Assembly (NCBI RefSeq): GCF_900129935.1
Contig: NZ_FQXJ01000013.1
Coordinates: 92,257 to 156,256 of the forward strand
Source: Desulfosporosinus lacus DSM 15449
Lineage (GTDB): Bacteria; Bacillota; Desulfitobacteriia; Desulfitobacteriales; Desulfitobacteriaceae
Length of the DNA stretch: 64,000 nucleotides
Direction of reading: 5' to 3'
Below, in pieces: positions 53,846 to 63,248 of the stretch. The notes beneath the pieces were generated by a model, which did not search any database, was not told where the DNA came from, and saw nothing but the letters and a program-made list of their open reading frames with translations. Position numbers and translations under genes: made by a program. Position 1 is the stretch's first letter; every line of letters begins with the position of its first letter.

Positions 53846-54715
53846 TTATACATGCCCCTCGTTAATAGCCTTGTGCAATGCCCGCCTGGTAAGCACTCGA
53901 ATCAAGTCACGTCGATATTCAGCTGAACCCCTGATATCTGAAATAGGTTTGCTTTCGCCGGAAGCAATCACCCCTGCCTCGGCCAACAGATCATCACTAA
54001 TAGTTTTTCCCTGCAAGAATTTTTCTGCTTCACGGGCCCGAATAGGTGTTGGAGCTGCAGCGCCAATTGCAATCTTAGCTTCCGTAATTGTTCCTCCGTT
54101 TACGGTTACTGCCACTGCAATACCAACTACCGCCAGTGCTCCCGACCGACGGAGTCCGAACTTGATGTAGTTACTCCCAGTTGACAATTGATCAGGTATA
54201 ACGATTTCTGTTAAAATTTCATTTTCGGCGATTACAGTCTTCATAGGACCAGTAAACAAATCCTCTAATAACATCACTCTTTCACCTTTGGTTCCAACGA
54301 GCTTAATTGTAGCTCCCAAAGCTATAAGAATTGGGGGAAGATCTGCTGAAGGAACTGCATTGCAAAGATTACCTCCTACAGTCCCTATATTTCGAATCTG
54401 GTTAGAGGCCATATTATGTGCAGCTTCGGAAACAGACAGATATTTATCATTTAATATTTTAGAATTAACTAAATCATTGTGCGTTGATAGAGCCCCGATA
54501 ACAACACCTTTCCCACTAACGTAGTCGATCTTTTTAAGATCCTCTAATTTTTTTAGGGAAATTAGAACTCCAGGGCTTAAAAGTCCACTTTTCATTTTTG
54601 CAATTATGTCGGTACCGCCGGATAGGACCTTGGCTTTGGCACCAAAACGTTCAAGCGCTTCACAGGTCTCCGCTAAACTATCTGGCGCATAATAGTCAAA
54701 ATCAGGTAGATACAT
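53846..54715 (-). CDS. Molybdenum hydroxylase FAD-binding subunit
   Basis: A 289-residue medium subunit (CoxM/XdhB type). FAD is bound by AKVLSGGTDIIAKMK near residue 35 and by SNQIRNIGTVGGNLCNAVPS near residue 105. The C-terminal domain has the usual KFGLRRSGALAVVG and ends in RALHKAINEG. GAGGAGG precedes the ATG. First gene of the operon in the order FAD, 2Fe-2S, Mo subunit. An additional 4Fe-4S insert, as in 4-hydroxybenzoyl-CoA reductase beta subunit, is not visible. Confidence 0.94.
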   Translation of the reverse strand: MYLPDFDYYAPDSLAETCEALERFGAKAKVLSGGTDIIAKMKSGLLSPGVLISLKKLEDLKKIDYVSGKGVVIGALSTHNDLVNSKILNDKYLSVSEAAHNMASNQIRNIGTVGGNLCNAVPSADLPPILIALGATIKLVGTKGERVMLLEDLFTGPMKTVIAENEILTEIVIPDQLSTGSNYIKFGLRRSGALAVVGIAVAVTVNGGTITEAKIAIGAAAPTPIRAREAEKFLQGKTISDDLLAEAGVIASGESKPISDIRGSAEYRRDLIRVLTRRALHKAINEGHV

Positions 54716-55168
54716 ATTAATCCCCTCCTCAAATAAAGATTAGTATTAGGCCTTTGATGACTAAAAAATCTTCGTTTCCCATGAGAAACACCATTTCCTA
54801 TAGTGGTTTAATTTTATCATGCAGTCAGATTTTAAAAAAGCAGACCGCGCCGAACGGTAGAAATTTATCGGTGATCAGCTTAAAGTTACCTTCCAAAAGG
54901 AAAATATCATACTTTTCTGACAATGATTTTTATTTGAATACCGTTCAATTCAGTTCTATCCTACCTGACTCCGCAAAAAATTTTGCTATAGCCTGTTTAT
55001 ATGAAATAGTTAAGCCAAATTGGATTAATTTATATGTAATCCTATTTTTTGTTATCAGTTATTGCTTAATTGTAATTTATGTGATTATAATATATACCTA
55101 TTGTATAGAATTTTAACTAACTCCCAGAGTATTGAATATACGAAAATATTCTAACGAAAGGTCAACTG
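54716..55168. other. 453-bp divergent control region
   Basis: It separates the molybdenum hydroxylase operon from the divergent iclR-type gene. It contains a near-palindrome (54773-54788) that could be an operator. The rest is AT-rich. A plus-strand frame (54754-55116) lacks a ribosome site and has a composition unlike real genes here, so I leave it out. Confidence 0.6.
54773..54788. promoter_or_regulatory. Putative IclR-type operator
   Basis: GTTTCCCATGAGAAAC is a 16-bp near-perfect palindrome with one mismatched pair, located 58 bp upstream of the FAD-subunit ATG. Size and position fit an IclR-family operator. Not verified by any second copy. Confidence 0.35.
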
Positions 55169-55948
55169 GTGATAAATATGGCTCCAAAAGAGAGTAACAA
55201 TTACAGCGCACCCATGGTATATAAATCATTTGCTATTTTGAAGGAAATTGCTAAAGCCCAAGGAACATTGGGTGTAAGCGATATTTCACGGCAATTAAAT
55301 TTTAATAAAAGTACCGTATATGGAGTTACTCAAGCATTTCTTGATTTGGGTGTTTTACGCCAAGACGAATCAAACAAAAAATTCAGGCTGGGGCCTGCTT
55401 TGATCCAACTAAGTAATCAATCCCTAGCTTCAGTTAGTTTAAGGAGCATAGCGCGTCCGTATATGATCCAATTGGCACACGATTTTGCTGAGACGGTCTT
55501 CTTAGGTCGTTTTGATGAGGACGGTCTAACAATCATCGAAAAGGCTGAAAGCTCATCAGAATTAAAAATATCTGCTCCTATTGGGACTAGACTTCCTTTC
55601 TTTGCCGGATCATCTGCCAAGACCTTTTTAGCAAATTTAGAGGACGATGCTCAAAAAAGGATAATTATGGAGAGAGGCTTGCCTAAATTTACAGAAAAAA
55701 CGATTACTAATGTTGATGAATATTTGATTGAGCTTCAAAAGGTACGCCAACAAGGATATGCCACTGATTTTCAAGAATATCTCCATGGGGTTAACGCTGT
55801 GAGTGTAGCACTGCTTGATAAAAGCGGTCTATTTTTAGCATCGATATATATTGTAGGATTTAGTAATTCTTTCACTGGTGATAAGATGCAACTTGCCGCA
55901 GAGGTTGCCAAAAATTTCTCTAAGGAAATAACCGAATTTGTGGGTTAG
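55169..55948 (+). CDS. IclR-family transcriptional regulator
   Basis: A 259-residue regulator. The N-terminal winged helix (about 15-75) contains GVSDISRQLNFNKSTVYG; the C-terminal IclR effector domain has GTRLPFFAGSSAKTFLAN and GYATDFQEYLHGVNAVSV. Start uncertain: GTG at 55169 with GAAAGG upstream, or the ATG nine bases later. Being divergent from the molybdenum hydroxylase operon, it most likely controls it in response to a small organic ligand. It is followed by a terminator. Confidence 0.9.
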   Translation: MINMAPKESNNYSAPMVYKSFAILKEIAKAQGTLGVSDISRQLNFNKSTVYGVTQAFLDLGVLRQDESNKKFRLGPALIQLSNQSLASVSLRSIARPYMIQLAHDFAETVFLGRFDEDGLTIIEKAESSSELKISAPIGTRLPFFAGSSAKTFLANLEDDAQKRIIMERGLPKFTEKTITNVDEYLIELQKVRQQGYATDFQEYLHGVNAVSVALLDKSGLFLASIYIVGFSNSFTGDKMQLAAEVAKNFSKEITEFVG

Positions 55949-56456
55949 TCAAAAATATGAAAACTGTTGAATGGCTCCATTTGTTATGACTATCATAATT
56001 TCTATATTTCACCCGATAAACCCTTCAAAATATTCATATTTTTCCAAATATTTTGTTCCAAATTTTAGAACTTCCTAAGTGTTCACATTGGTAAATTGTT
56101 AACCCTCAGACTCTCCCCTTTTGCCGTAATGCAACGGGAGTTTTGTTCTAGATGGCCTCAACCGCTGTAGATACAACGTTCACCTTGCTTTTTTAGGTTA
56201 AGTGGTTTATTTTTAAATGTGCTTTTAGTATTGCTTTTTGTCTCCTACCGAACCTATAGTTGAATGTTAAAAGTTGCCATGCTATAGTTATTCTAGGTTT
56301 CGGGGCTCCTAATATTTTTGGCCGAAGCTTCTGCTTCGCTTGAGGCAATAGCACAGTTTAATGTTATCTTTCAAAGAGGATGACTTTAATATGTGTTATA
56401 TTTCACTACCCTGCTCCTTTGGCTTTAGGAGAGGATAAAATGATGGGGTGTTCAAT
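55949..56456. other. 508-bp intergenic region upstream of the patatin gene
   Basis: It holds the iclR terminator (56113-56147) and a short CGAAGC/GCTTCG hairpin near 56330. Otherwise it is T-rich on the plus strand, without an open frame or a recognisable RNA. Confidence 0.5.
56113..56147 (+). terminator. Terminator of the iclR-type gene
   Basis: CTCCC / GGGAG with an inner TTGC / GCAA stem, then TTTTGTT. Confidence 0.6.
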
Positions 56457-57299
56457 ATGGAAAATGTAGGACTTGTACTTGAAGGCGGAGGTATGCGTGG
56501 ACTATATACCTGTGGTGTCTTGGAGTATTTCATGGAAAACGATTTATATTTCAATTATGTAATAGGAGTCTCAGCCGGAGCATGCAATGCTGTTTCCTAT
56601 ATTTCCAGGCAACAGAGAAGAAATGAAAAGGTTATTATTGGGTTCGTTAAGGATTGGAGATACATGAGTCTAAGAAATCTAATCTTAAGCAAATCATACT
56701 TCGGTATGAATTTTATTTTTGATGAGATTCCCAATAAGCATGTTTTGTTTGATTTTGAGACCTTTTATAATTCTCCAGGTGTTTTTTTAGTCGGAGCAAC
56801 CGACTGCCGATCTGGTCAACCGATGTATCTGAATAAGAACGATCTAGGTGAGCAATTCCAGGCTTTAAGGGCCTCCGCTTCCCTGCCAATGTTATCCCCT
56901 ATCATAAACTATAAGGGTCATGAACTATTAGATGGCGGTATTTCCGATTCTATACCCATTAAAAAATCGATTAAAGATGGTAACACCAAGAATATAATTG
57001 TTTTAACCAGAAACAAAGGCTATAAAAAGAGTCCTGGCAAATTCAACACTCTGCTAAAACTGAAATATCGAAATTACCCCCAATTAATTGAAACCATGCT
57101 AAACCGTTATAAGAACTATAATGAAACTCTGGATTATATCGACCACCTTGAAAAGGAAGGCAAGGCGGTTGTCATAAGACCTACAAAGGAATTAGAGGTC
57201 GGTCGATTGGAAAAAGATCCCCAAAAGCTCCACAGACTGCTTCAGCAAGGATATGAGGATACTAAACGTTCCTATGAAAGAATTAGGGAATTTATCTAA
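56457..57299 (+). CDS. Patatin-like phospholipase
   Basis: A 280-residue acyl hydrolase of the patatin/RssA/YchK group. The oxyanion-hole motif GLVLEGGGMRGLYTCGVLEYF (given in part), the nucleophile Ser in GVSAGACNA and the catalytic Asp in LLDGGISDSIPI are intact. No signal peptide, so it is cytosolic or membrane-associated. The ATG at 56457 is chosen over a GTG at 56448 because GGGGTG is spaced correctly to it. It would release fatty acids from phospholipids. Confidence 0.9.
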   Translation: MENVGLVLEGGGMRGLYTCGVLEYFMENDLYFNYVIGVSAGACNAVSYISRQQRRNEKVIIGFVKDWRYMSLRNLILSKSYFGMNFIFDEIPNKHVLFDFETFYNSPGVFLVGATDCRSGQPMYLNKNDLGEQFQALRASASLPMLSPIINYKGHELLDGGISDSIPIKKSIKDGNTKNIIVLTRNKGYKKSPGKFNTLLKLKYRNYPQLIETMLNRYKNYNETLDYIDHLEKEGKAVVIRPTKELEVGRLEKDPQKLHRLLQQGYEDTKRSYERIREFI

Positions 57300-57336
57300 C
57301 ATTCTCAGAATCTTCCTTTACTATTATTAGTTAAAG

Positions 57337-57383
57337 ACAAAAGAGACCTTTATGACGTTTAAAATTCATAAGGTCTCTTTTGT
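57337..57383. terminator. Bidirectional terminator
   Basis: ACAAAAGAGACCTT / AAGGTCTCTTTTGT, a 14-bp perfect stem with an inner ATG/CAT pairing, between the convergent patatin and RND pump genes. Confidence 0.85.
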
Positions 57384-57395
57384 TGTGATTTCTCG

Positions 57396-60300
57396 CTAAA
57401 TTGTCAAATTATTTTTCTCAGTGGTAAGTGTTCCATCTGAAAACCAAAGACTATAGATTACCGGTATAATCACTAAGGTCAGTAATGTTGAGACTGTTAA
57501 CCCGCACATAATCGCCACAGACAACGGTTCGAACAGGTCACTGCCTGAGAGAGCTAAGGGAACCAGGCCGATAACCGTGGTCATGGCACTTAGAAAAATT
57601 GGCCTGTAGCGTTTGCCGACAGCATCGAAGCAGGCATCCGTGACCGACATACCCCCTTGGCGGGCGCTGTTGATAAATTCAATGAGAAGGATGGCATTTT
57701 TAATCACTACTCCCATTAGGCTGACAACCCCTACCATAGCAGTAAAGGATAGGGGCTGGCCGAAAGTAAGCAGACCGATAATGACTCCGAAAAGTGAGAG
57801 CGGAATCGTGATAAAAATGACGAAGGGTTGCAAGAAGGAACGGAACTGGAGCATGAGAATGAGATAAATAGCCAAGAGTGCAAATAGTGCAGCTGTACCC
57901 AGATCGCCAAAATTATCCTTGATATCTTTCGCCTCCCCTTTATAAGAGAGGGTAACCCCTTTTAACTCGTCAGGATGTTGGGCGAGTATTTGTTTGAGGT
58001 TGTTTTCGATCGTTATGGCACTGTAGCCTGGTTTGACTTGGGAAGATACAGTAACGGCCAACTCCCGATCATATTTGCGGATCGTGGGAATAGCTGCTTC
58101 CAGTCTTAGAGTGGCTAATTGTTTGAGCAGGGCTTTCTGTTCGGAAAGAGAGGCTTTGATGGCCAGGTTTTCCAAGGCTTCTTTGGAGTGGATATCACTG
58201 GTGACGATGACAGGATATTCATTGCCCGCTTTGCGGAAAATTGTCGCCTCTGCTCCCTTTAAAGCAATGTTGATCTGGCGCTCAATATCATATTTGGTAA
58301 TGCCAAGTTGGGAAGCTTTGTCATTATCGACATTGACGCTAAACTGGTATTCGGCACTGTCAAGGTCGTCATCAACATTCAATGTGCCGGGGATGGCGGC
58401 CAATTGATCATGGATATAGTTGACACCCTTGGTCAAGGCCTGCTGATCACTGCTATTGACTTGAATTCCGATAGGGGTTCCAGGGAAGGCCTTTTCCAAC
58501 AACTCGGCCCGGGCTGTCCCACCGACCAAGCTTTTGTCCAACAACGCTTGCATATAGACAGCCATTTCTTGGTTAGAATTAAATCTGCCGCCTTTTGACA
58601 AGTCTACTTTTAGCAGAACTTGGGCATAATCCAGAGACTGAGAGGATTTTTCTACAGTTAAATAGAATTTAGGAAGTCCTTCCCCTACTGAGATAGTATA
58701 CGCCAGGACTTCTTTTTGGGCAGAGACAAGCTTTTCTACTTGCTGAGCTACGCGGTCGGTATTGTCTAGGTCAGCAGAGGTTTCGGCATGAATATTAATA
58801 TAGAACATGTTGACGTCCGCTTTGGGAAAAAACATAACTGGTAATTTAAAGGCCAAGAGCATTGTAAGAGCAAACAAGGCCATAGCTAATACAAGGGTCA
58901 TTTTCTTATATTTCATGCCAATCGCCAGAAAGCCCAAGTAGAAGCTTTTCACAGGAGACCGCTTATGAATTTTCCCTGGTTTGAGTTGATCTAAAAAGAT
59001 ATAGGCCAAGGCCGGGGTGACAAAGATAGCAACTATAAACGAGGCAGCGACAGCCAGAATCACAACCTCAGGCAAGGCATGCAGGAACTCTCCGGCCGGA
59101 CCGGGTACGAAGAGCATAGGGGCAAAAGCAGCTCCAGTGGTTAATGTTGCCGTGAATACCGGTAAGACAGCCTGCTTTGTACCGAGTATACAGGCAGACA
59201 TTTTCTCTACTCCCTGATCGATCTGGACCTGAATCGAATCAATGATGACAATGGCATCATCGACTAGCATGCCCAAAGAGATGATCAGGGCGGCGATGGA
59301 GATCTCATGCACTCGGATCTTAAAGAGGTACATGGCGCAGAAAGCGATCAGGATAGAGATGGGTACGGCTGTAGAAGCGACAATAGCGTTCTTTAGACCC
59401 ATCCCAAGGAAAACGACCACCAGAACCAGAGCTATACCTTCAAGCAGGTTTTTGAAGAAATTTGTCACACTTTGATCAACGTTAGCCGGCTGGTAAGTGA
59501 CCTCGTATACTTCTAAGCCGGGCGGCATTTGCTCTTTGAGCTGATTAAGTTTAGTCTGGACGTCGTGGCCAATTAGGACAATATTTTTATTATCGGAAAA
59601 AAATGCGCTCAGCAAGATGGCGTTATGTCCGTTTTCTCTAATCCGGGTCGTGGAATCTGCCAATTCCCAAGATACTTTAGCGATATCTTTTAAATGCAGG
59701 ATAGCTCCGGTATTTCTAGAAACGGAAACGACGCAATTTTCAATATCCTGGAGAGAGTCGAAACTGCCTGGGATGCTGACATTTATTTTGGTCGTTCCAT
59801 TACTCAGTGAGCCCGCAGGAATATCCACATTTTGGATTTTCAAGGCATTGACGATGTCCTCCAAGGATAGAGCATATTGGTTCATCCGGGCAGTATTGAC
59901 TTCAACTTGGGCTTCCTTTTCTTGTACCCCGCTCACTTTAAAGCGAGATATGCCGTCGACTTTGCTTAATTCATTTTTATACTGATCGGCGAAGTCGGAA
60001 AGCTGTTCATAAGAATACTCATCGCCGGAAAGGCTGAGGATCATGCCGGGAGTATCCGCTAATTCGGTATCAATCTCAATCTTTTGGCATTCTGAGGGCA
60101 GACTGCTTTGGAGATCGTTCATATAGCGCCGCAGATCGGTCCAAGCTTTATCGACATCGGCATCATTTTGCAGTTCTAAAACAACTATAGAAATACTGTT
60201 TCGGGAATATGAGGTGGAAGTTTTGTAGCCTGTGACTTCGATGGTTTTATCTTCGATAACTTTGGTAACTAATTTTTCCACATCCGCGGGTTCGGCTCCA

Positions 60301-60464
60301 GGATAGATGGTCTTAATGATGGCAAAAGGAGCATTCACATTTGGGCTTTCCTGTTTGGGTATAACATAGTAACTGTAAAGTCCGAGCAAGATTGCGATGA
60401 AAGTGAAGAAAAGGGTAAAACGGCGATTATGGATGACTTGATAAATTAGACCTTTTTTCATCAT
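57396..60464 (-). CDS. RND-family efflux pump, HAE1/AcrB type
   Basis: A 1022-residue inner-membrane transporter with twelve helices and two large extracytoplasmic loops. The proton-relay aspartates are in SLGMLVDDAIVIID (TM4), and the second half has LMGVVIKNAILLIEFI and the closing FLSAMTTVIGLVPLALSG. RND pumps exchange protons for drugs, lipids or metals. The start ATG overlaps the stop of the adaptor gene (ATGA), and the TetR regulator heads the operon. In a Gram-positive cell it must work without an outer-membrane channel, which is known for some Firmicutes. Confidence 0.94.
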   Translation of the reverse strand: MMKKGLIYQVIHNRRFTLFFTFIAILLGLYSYYVIPKQESPNVNAPFAIIKTIYPGAEPADVEKLVTKVIEDKTIEVTGYKTSTSYSRNSISIVVLELQNDADVDKAWTDLRRYMNDLQSSLPSECQKIEIDTELADTPGMILSLSGDEYSYEQLSDFADQYKNELSKVDGISRFKVSGVQEKEAQVEVNTARMNQYALSLEDIVNALKIQNVDIPAGSLSNGTTKINVSIPGSFDSLQDIENCVVSVSRNTGAILHLKDIAKVSWELADSTTRIRENGHNAILLSAFFSDNKNIVLIGHDVQTKLNQLKEQMPPGLEVYEVTYQPANVDQSVTNFFKNLLEGIALVLVVVFLGMGLKNAIVASTAVPISILIAFCAMYLFKIRVHEISIAALIISLGMLVDDAIVIIDSIQVQIDQGVEKMSACILGTKQAVLPVFTATLTTGAAFAPMLFVPGPAGEFLHALPEVVILAVAASFIVAIFVTPALAYIFLDQLKPGKIHKRSPVKSFYLGFLAIGMKYKKMTLVLAMALFALTMLLAFKLPVMFFPKADVNMFYINIHAETSADLDNTDRVAQQVEKLVSAQKEVLAYTISVGEGLPKFYLTVEKSSQSLDYAQVLLKVDLSKGGRFNSNQEMAVYMQALLDKSLVGGTARAELLEKAFPGTPIGIQVNSSDQQALTKGVNYIHDQLAAIPGTLNVDDDLDSAEYQFSVNVDNDKASQLGITKYDIERQINIALKGAEATIFRKAGNEYPVIVTSDIHSKEALENLAIKASLSEQKALLKQLATLRLEAAIPTIRKYDRELAVTVSSQVKPGYSAITIENNLKQILAQHPDELKGVTLSYKGEAKDIKDNFGDLGTAALFALLAIYLILMLQFRSFLQPFVIFITIPLSLFGVIIGLLTFGQPLSFTAMVGVVSLMGVVIKNAILLIEFINSARQGGMSVTDACFDAVGKRYRPIFLSAMTTVIGLVPLALSGSDLFEPLSVAIMCGLTVSTLLTLVIIPVIYSLWFSDGTLTTEKNNLTI

Positions 60465-61546
60465 TGTCCTCCTGCTGTCGGAGCGATAGTCACTTTCATG
60501 CCCTCACTTAATTCTTTCATACCGGAGGTTACCAATATGTCTCCCGAATTAAGCCCTTCGACCCGGACATTAAAGCCCTGAGTGTTTTTAAGGCTAATAT
60601 TCTTTTTGACAGCTCGGTCGGTTTGGACAAGGAAAACATAATCTTCTCCATCATTCATCACGGCAGAGATAGGGATCCAGATGCCTTTCTCTGCGCCGGA
60701 AGCCAGGGAAACACTCGCAGTGGCACCAATAAAATAGGCTTCAGGCGGAATTTCTTTCGTCAATTTAATCTCAGTATTATAAGTGCGGGTTTCTGTATCC
60801 GGTACTTGATCGATGCGGGTTACTTCTCCCTCTCCGGTAAAGTCACCGACTTTGACCACAGCTTTTGTCCCTGGCTTAACCTTCGCGGCATCGGTCTGAC
60901 CGAGTCCGACATCAATCACCTGTTCTTGGTTACGGACAACAATGACGGGATATCCGGCGGCTAAGTTTTCCCCTTCCTTATAGAGGATATCTGTCACATA
61001 ACCGGCCATATCAGAATAAAGTTCGGTATCAGCCAAAGCATTTTGTTTGGCTTCTAGATCCACTTGAGCTCTCTGGTAATTAGACCCTTTAACATCCATG
61101 TCTAATTTAGCCTTGTCCAGATCAGTCTGGGCCATGGCTCCACCCTTGATGAGTTCCTGGTATTTGGTATATTGAGTTTGGGCATCCTGATAGACTTGCT
61201 CAGCCTGTGTAAGGTTGAGCTGCGAATTGCGAAGGGCAAGGGATAGATCAATCTGATCCAGGTCGGCGAGCAGTTCTCCCTGATGAATAGCCTCCCCTTT
61301 ATGTACATTCAGGTGGGCCAGTTTCCCTGGGACCTTAAAACTGTATTTCTTTAATTCACCAGAACCGATGATGCCTAAATACTCCAATTGGACTGACTGG
61401 GACTGCTCTGTTATAGACGAAACCGTGACTGGTTTAGCAACCTCCATCGGGGTGGTGACTGTCGGTTGGGAACTGCAGCCGATTAAAAAGGCGGGAAGCA
61501 GAAGTAAGGTTATTAAGGCACCAGACACCTGTTTGATTTTGATCAT
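60461..61546 (-). CDS. RND efflux adaptor, lipoprotein (membrane fusion protein)
   Basis: A 361-residue adaptor with a lipoprotein signal (TLLLLPAFLIGC, Cys at residue 24). It has the usual order: lipoyl half (KFKVPGKLAHLNVHKGEAI), helical hairpin with heptads (about 95-160), second lipoyl half, beta-barrel and a C-terminal membrane-proximal part (VEGLNSGDILVTSGMKELSE). The lipid anchor fits a periplasm-like outer face in a monoderm. It precedes and overlaps the pump gene by 4 bp. Confidence 0.93.
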   Translation of the reverse strand: MIKIKQVSGALITLLLLPAFLIGCSSQPTVTTPMEVAKPVTVSSITEQSQSVQLEYLGIIGSGELKKYSFKVPGKLAHLNVHKGEAIHQGELLADLDQIDLSLALRNSQLNLTQAEQVYQDAQTQYTKYQELIKGGAMAQTDLDKAKLDMDVKGSNYQRAQVDLEAKQNALADTELYSDMAGYVTDILYKEGENLAAGYPVIVVRNQEQVIDVGLGQTDAAKVKPGTKAVVKVGDFTGEGEVTRIDQVPDTETRTYNTEIKLTKEIPPEAYFIGATASVSLASGAEKGIWIPISAVMNDGEDYVFLVQTDRAVKKNISLKNTQGFNVRVEGLNSGDILVTSGMKELSEGMKVTIAPTAGGQ

Positions 61547-61562
61547 TCTCTAAAATACCTCC

Positions 61563-62114
61563 TCAACGTTTTAGGATGCCGTAAAACAAGAGCTTTTTCA
61601 TCTGTTCTAGAAGTTGATTAATGGTGATGTCATTGGCATTTAAAAATTGGTCTTCCGAGGGTGACAGAACCGTCTTAGTAAACGTCAGCAGCATGATGGC
61701 CGGGTCAAGGTCATCCCGGATATCCCCTCTGGCTATGCCCTCCTCTAAAACGGTCATAGCTATCTGTTCTCGGAAACGGCGGATTTCTGCAATCGTCTCC
61801 TGTTCAGAGGGAAAAAAACGTTGCAGCTCATTGACAACGCGGAAGGGAATTCCCGGAAAGGAATAAACATACAAAATGGCATTGAGCTTTTCAAACCAGG
61901 TGGAGCAACGATCGATTTCTTGCAACACACGTTGTTTTTCGATTTCAGCTGCCCTTTGTACGATTTCTGAGATCAGTTCGTTTTTGGAGGCAAAATACTT
62001 ATAGAGAGTTTTTTTACTCATGCTCAGTTCACCGGTGATGTCATCCAAGGTGAACCCTCTTAATCCATATTGTTTAATAAACTCAGTAGCAACCTCAATA
62101 ATTCTCTCGCGCAT
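61563..62114 (-). CDS. TetR/AcrR-family repressor of the RND operon
   Basis: A 183-residue regulator. The N-terminal helix-turn-helix (about 10-55) shows GLRGFTLDDITGELSMSKKT followed by LYKYFASKNELI. The C-terminal ligand domain is helical. It lies 16 bp before the adaptor gene, on the same strand, so it probably represses its own operon. I found no clear palindrome directly upstream of the ATG. Confidence 0.93.
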   Translation of the reverse strand: MRERIIEVATEFIKQYGLRGFTLDDITGELSMSKKTLYKYFASKNELISEIVQRAAEIEKQRVLQEIDRCSTWFEKLNAILYVYSFPGIPFRVVNELQRFFPSEQETIAEIRRFREQIAMTVLEEGIARGDIRDDLDPAIMLLTFTKTVLSPSEDQFLNANDITINQLLEQMKKLLFYGILKR

Positions 62115-62377
62115 GGTGAACCTCCTGAATTTCCCATATTTATACTTTGATTCTTCATAAATGGCAAACTTAGAAAACCTTTTACATTCTTCTCATTTAG
62201 TCCCCCTCTGGGGACTTCTTAGACAGTTGGAATAACACTTGTAGGTCTGGGATAGTTAACGGATTCACAGGAAACTATATCAGTATCCAGAGTTTACTAC
62301 TAATTATTTATGAGATCAAGAGGCTGGGCCAAGTTTATTTAAATGCACTACTTCATAATTCACATGCATGGTACATC

Positions 62378-62542
62378 AGTGAACTCGTTCAGCTAAAGCT
62401 GAAAATCGAGACTTCAGTGGTGGAGTCTACCTCCTTCGTGCCAAGTGTTCCTATTGGGAAAGGCACTCGGCGATACTCTCCTCTGGAGACTATCGTCACC
62501 GAAGTAGTATAAGGAACACCCACTTGAAGAGTGGGAGTCTCG
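62378..62542 (-). repeat. 165-bp palindromic element, long copy (IS200/IS605-end or MITE-like)
   Basis: It carries the same outer hairpins as the element at 5069-5160, in opposite orientation: TTCAGCT/AGCTGAA at its left and CCCACTT/AGTGGG at its right. Between them are two more hairpins (GTGCC...GGCAC and CGATA-CTCTCC...GGAGA-TATCG), absent from the short copy. No transposase gene. It sits between the tetR and the methyltransferase gene. Confidence 0.7.
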
Positions 62543-62547
62543 GAATT

Positions 62548-62585
62548 AATAAAAGGCACCGGACTAATATCCGGTACCTTTTATT
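62548..62585 (-). terminator. Terminator of the methyltransferase operon
   Basis: AATAAAAGG-ACCGGA / TCCGGT-CCTTTTATT stem with one mismatch and a 6-nt loop, ending in T-rich sequence on the minus strand. Confidence 0.7.
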
Positions 62586-62658
62586 GATGTATCTTCATAG
62601 TACTAAGGGCTTAGAATGAACGCTAACTATCAATTGCCCCCGTAAAAAGTCCAGTCCC

Positions 62659-63231
62659 TCAACGTTCTTTGCAATACTCAATCCCAATGAAATTTTCCGA
62701 CCACTGCCAAGACTTTACTTTTATAAAACCTGTTTCAAGTGCCCAATCATCCAACTGTTGAATGGACAATCGGTGGTCAAGGGGTGGCCCCATTTTCGTA
62801 GAAGCTTTGGCCCACTCGATCACCACCAATCTGCCCTCCATTTGAAGAATTCTATTTAATTCACGAAAAAATTCAATGGGTTGATCCACTTCGTGTAAAA
62901 CAAGCGAAGTTAAAACTCCGTCTATCAAATGATTGGGTAAAGGAAAGCGGCTTTCTTCGGATTGAAGGACCTCTACATTATGAATTTCGAGTTGATTAAG
63001 ACTTTCACTGAGATCACTAAGCATTTCAGAACGAATGTCGAGTGCGTACACTTGCTTCACCTCATTAGCAAGCGGTATCGTGAAAAAACCTGTGCCACAA
63101 CCAATGTCTGCCCATACATCGTGTGATCCAAGTCCAATGTCCATTAAAACCTGAGTAGGCGGCAATATAGCCTGACGTTGCTTGCTATTAAGCTTTTTAC
63201 GATTTTCAGGATCAAATTTGTGTACTGTCAC
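62659..63231 (-). CDS. Class I SAM-dependent methyltransferase
   Basis: A 190-residue methyltransferase. S-adenosylmethionine is bound by VWADIGCGTGFFTIPLA (near residue 38) and the acidic loop at YALDIRSEML. Then come VEVLQSEESRFPLP and LTSLVLHEVDQP, typical of the UbiE/type-11 group. Its length fits a stand-alone small-molecule methylase. It lies 17 bp after a DUF302 gene on the same strand. The pairing of the two is uninformative about the substrate. Confidence 0.88.
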   Translation of the reverse strand: MTVHKFDPENRKKLNSKQRQAILPPTQVLMDIGLGSHDVWADIGCGTGFFTIPLANEVKQVYALDIRSEMLSDLSESLNQLEIHNVEVLQSEESRFPLPNHLIDGVLTSLVLHEVDQPIEFFRELNRILQMEGRLVVIEWAKASTKMGPPLDHRLSIQQLDDWALETGFIKVKSWQWSENFIGIEYCKER

Positions 63232-63248
63232 AGTGCCCTCCTCAAAAA

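Larger units (their letters stand above)
62115..62658. other. 544-bp intergenic region
   Basis: It contains the leader of tetR, the palindromic element (62378-62542) and the methyltransferase terminator (62548-62585). No gene is seen in it. Confidence 0.6.

Noticed and set aside
54754..55116. Plus-strand open frame of 120 codons in the divergent control region
   Set aside because: No ribosome site, AT-driven composition with a hydrophobic tail, no recognisable family, and it occupies the space expected for two promoters.
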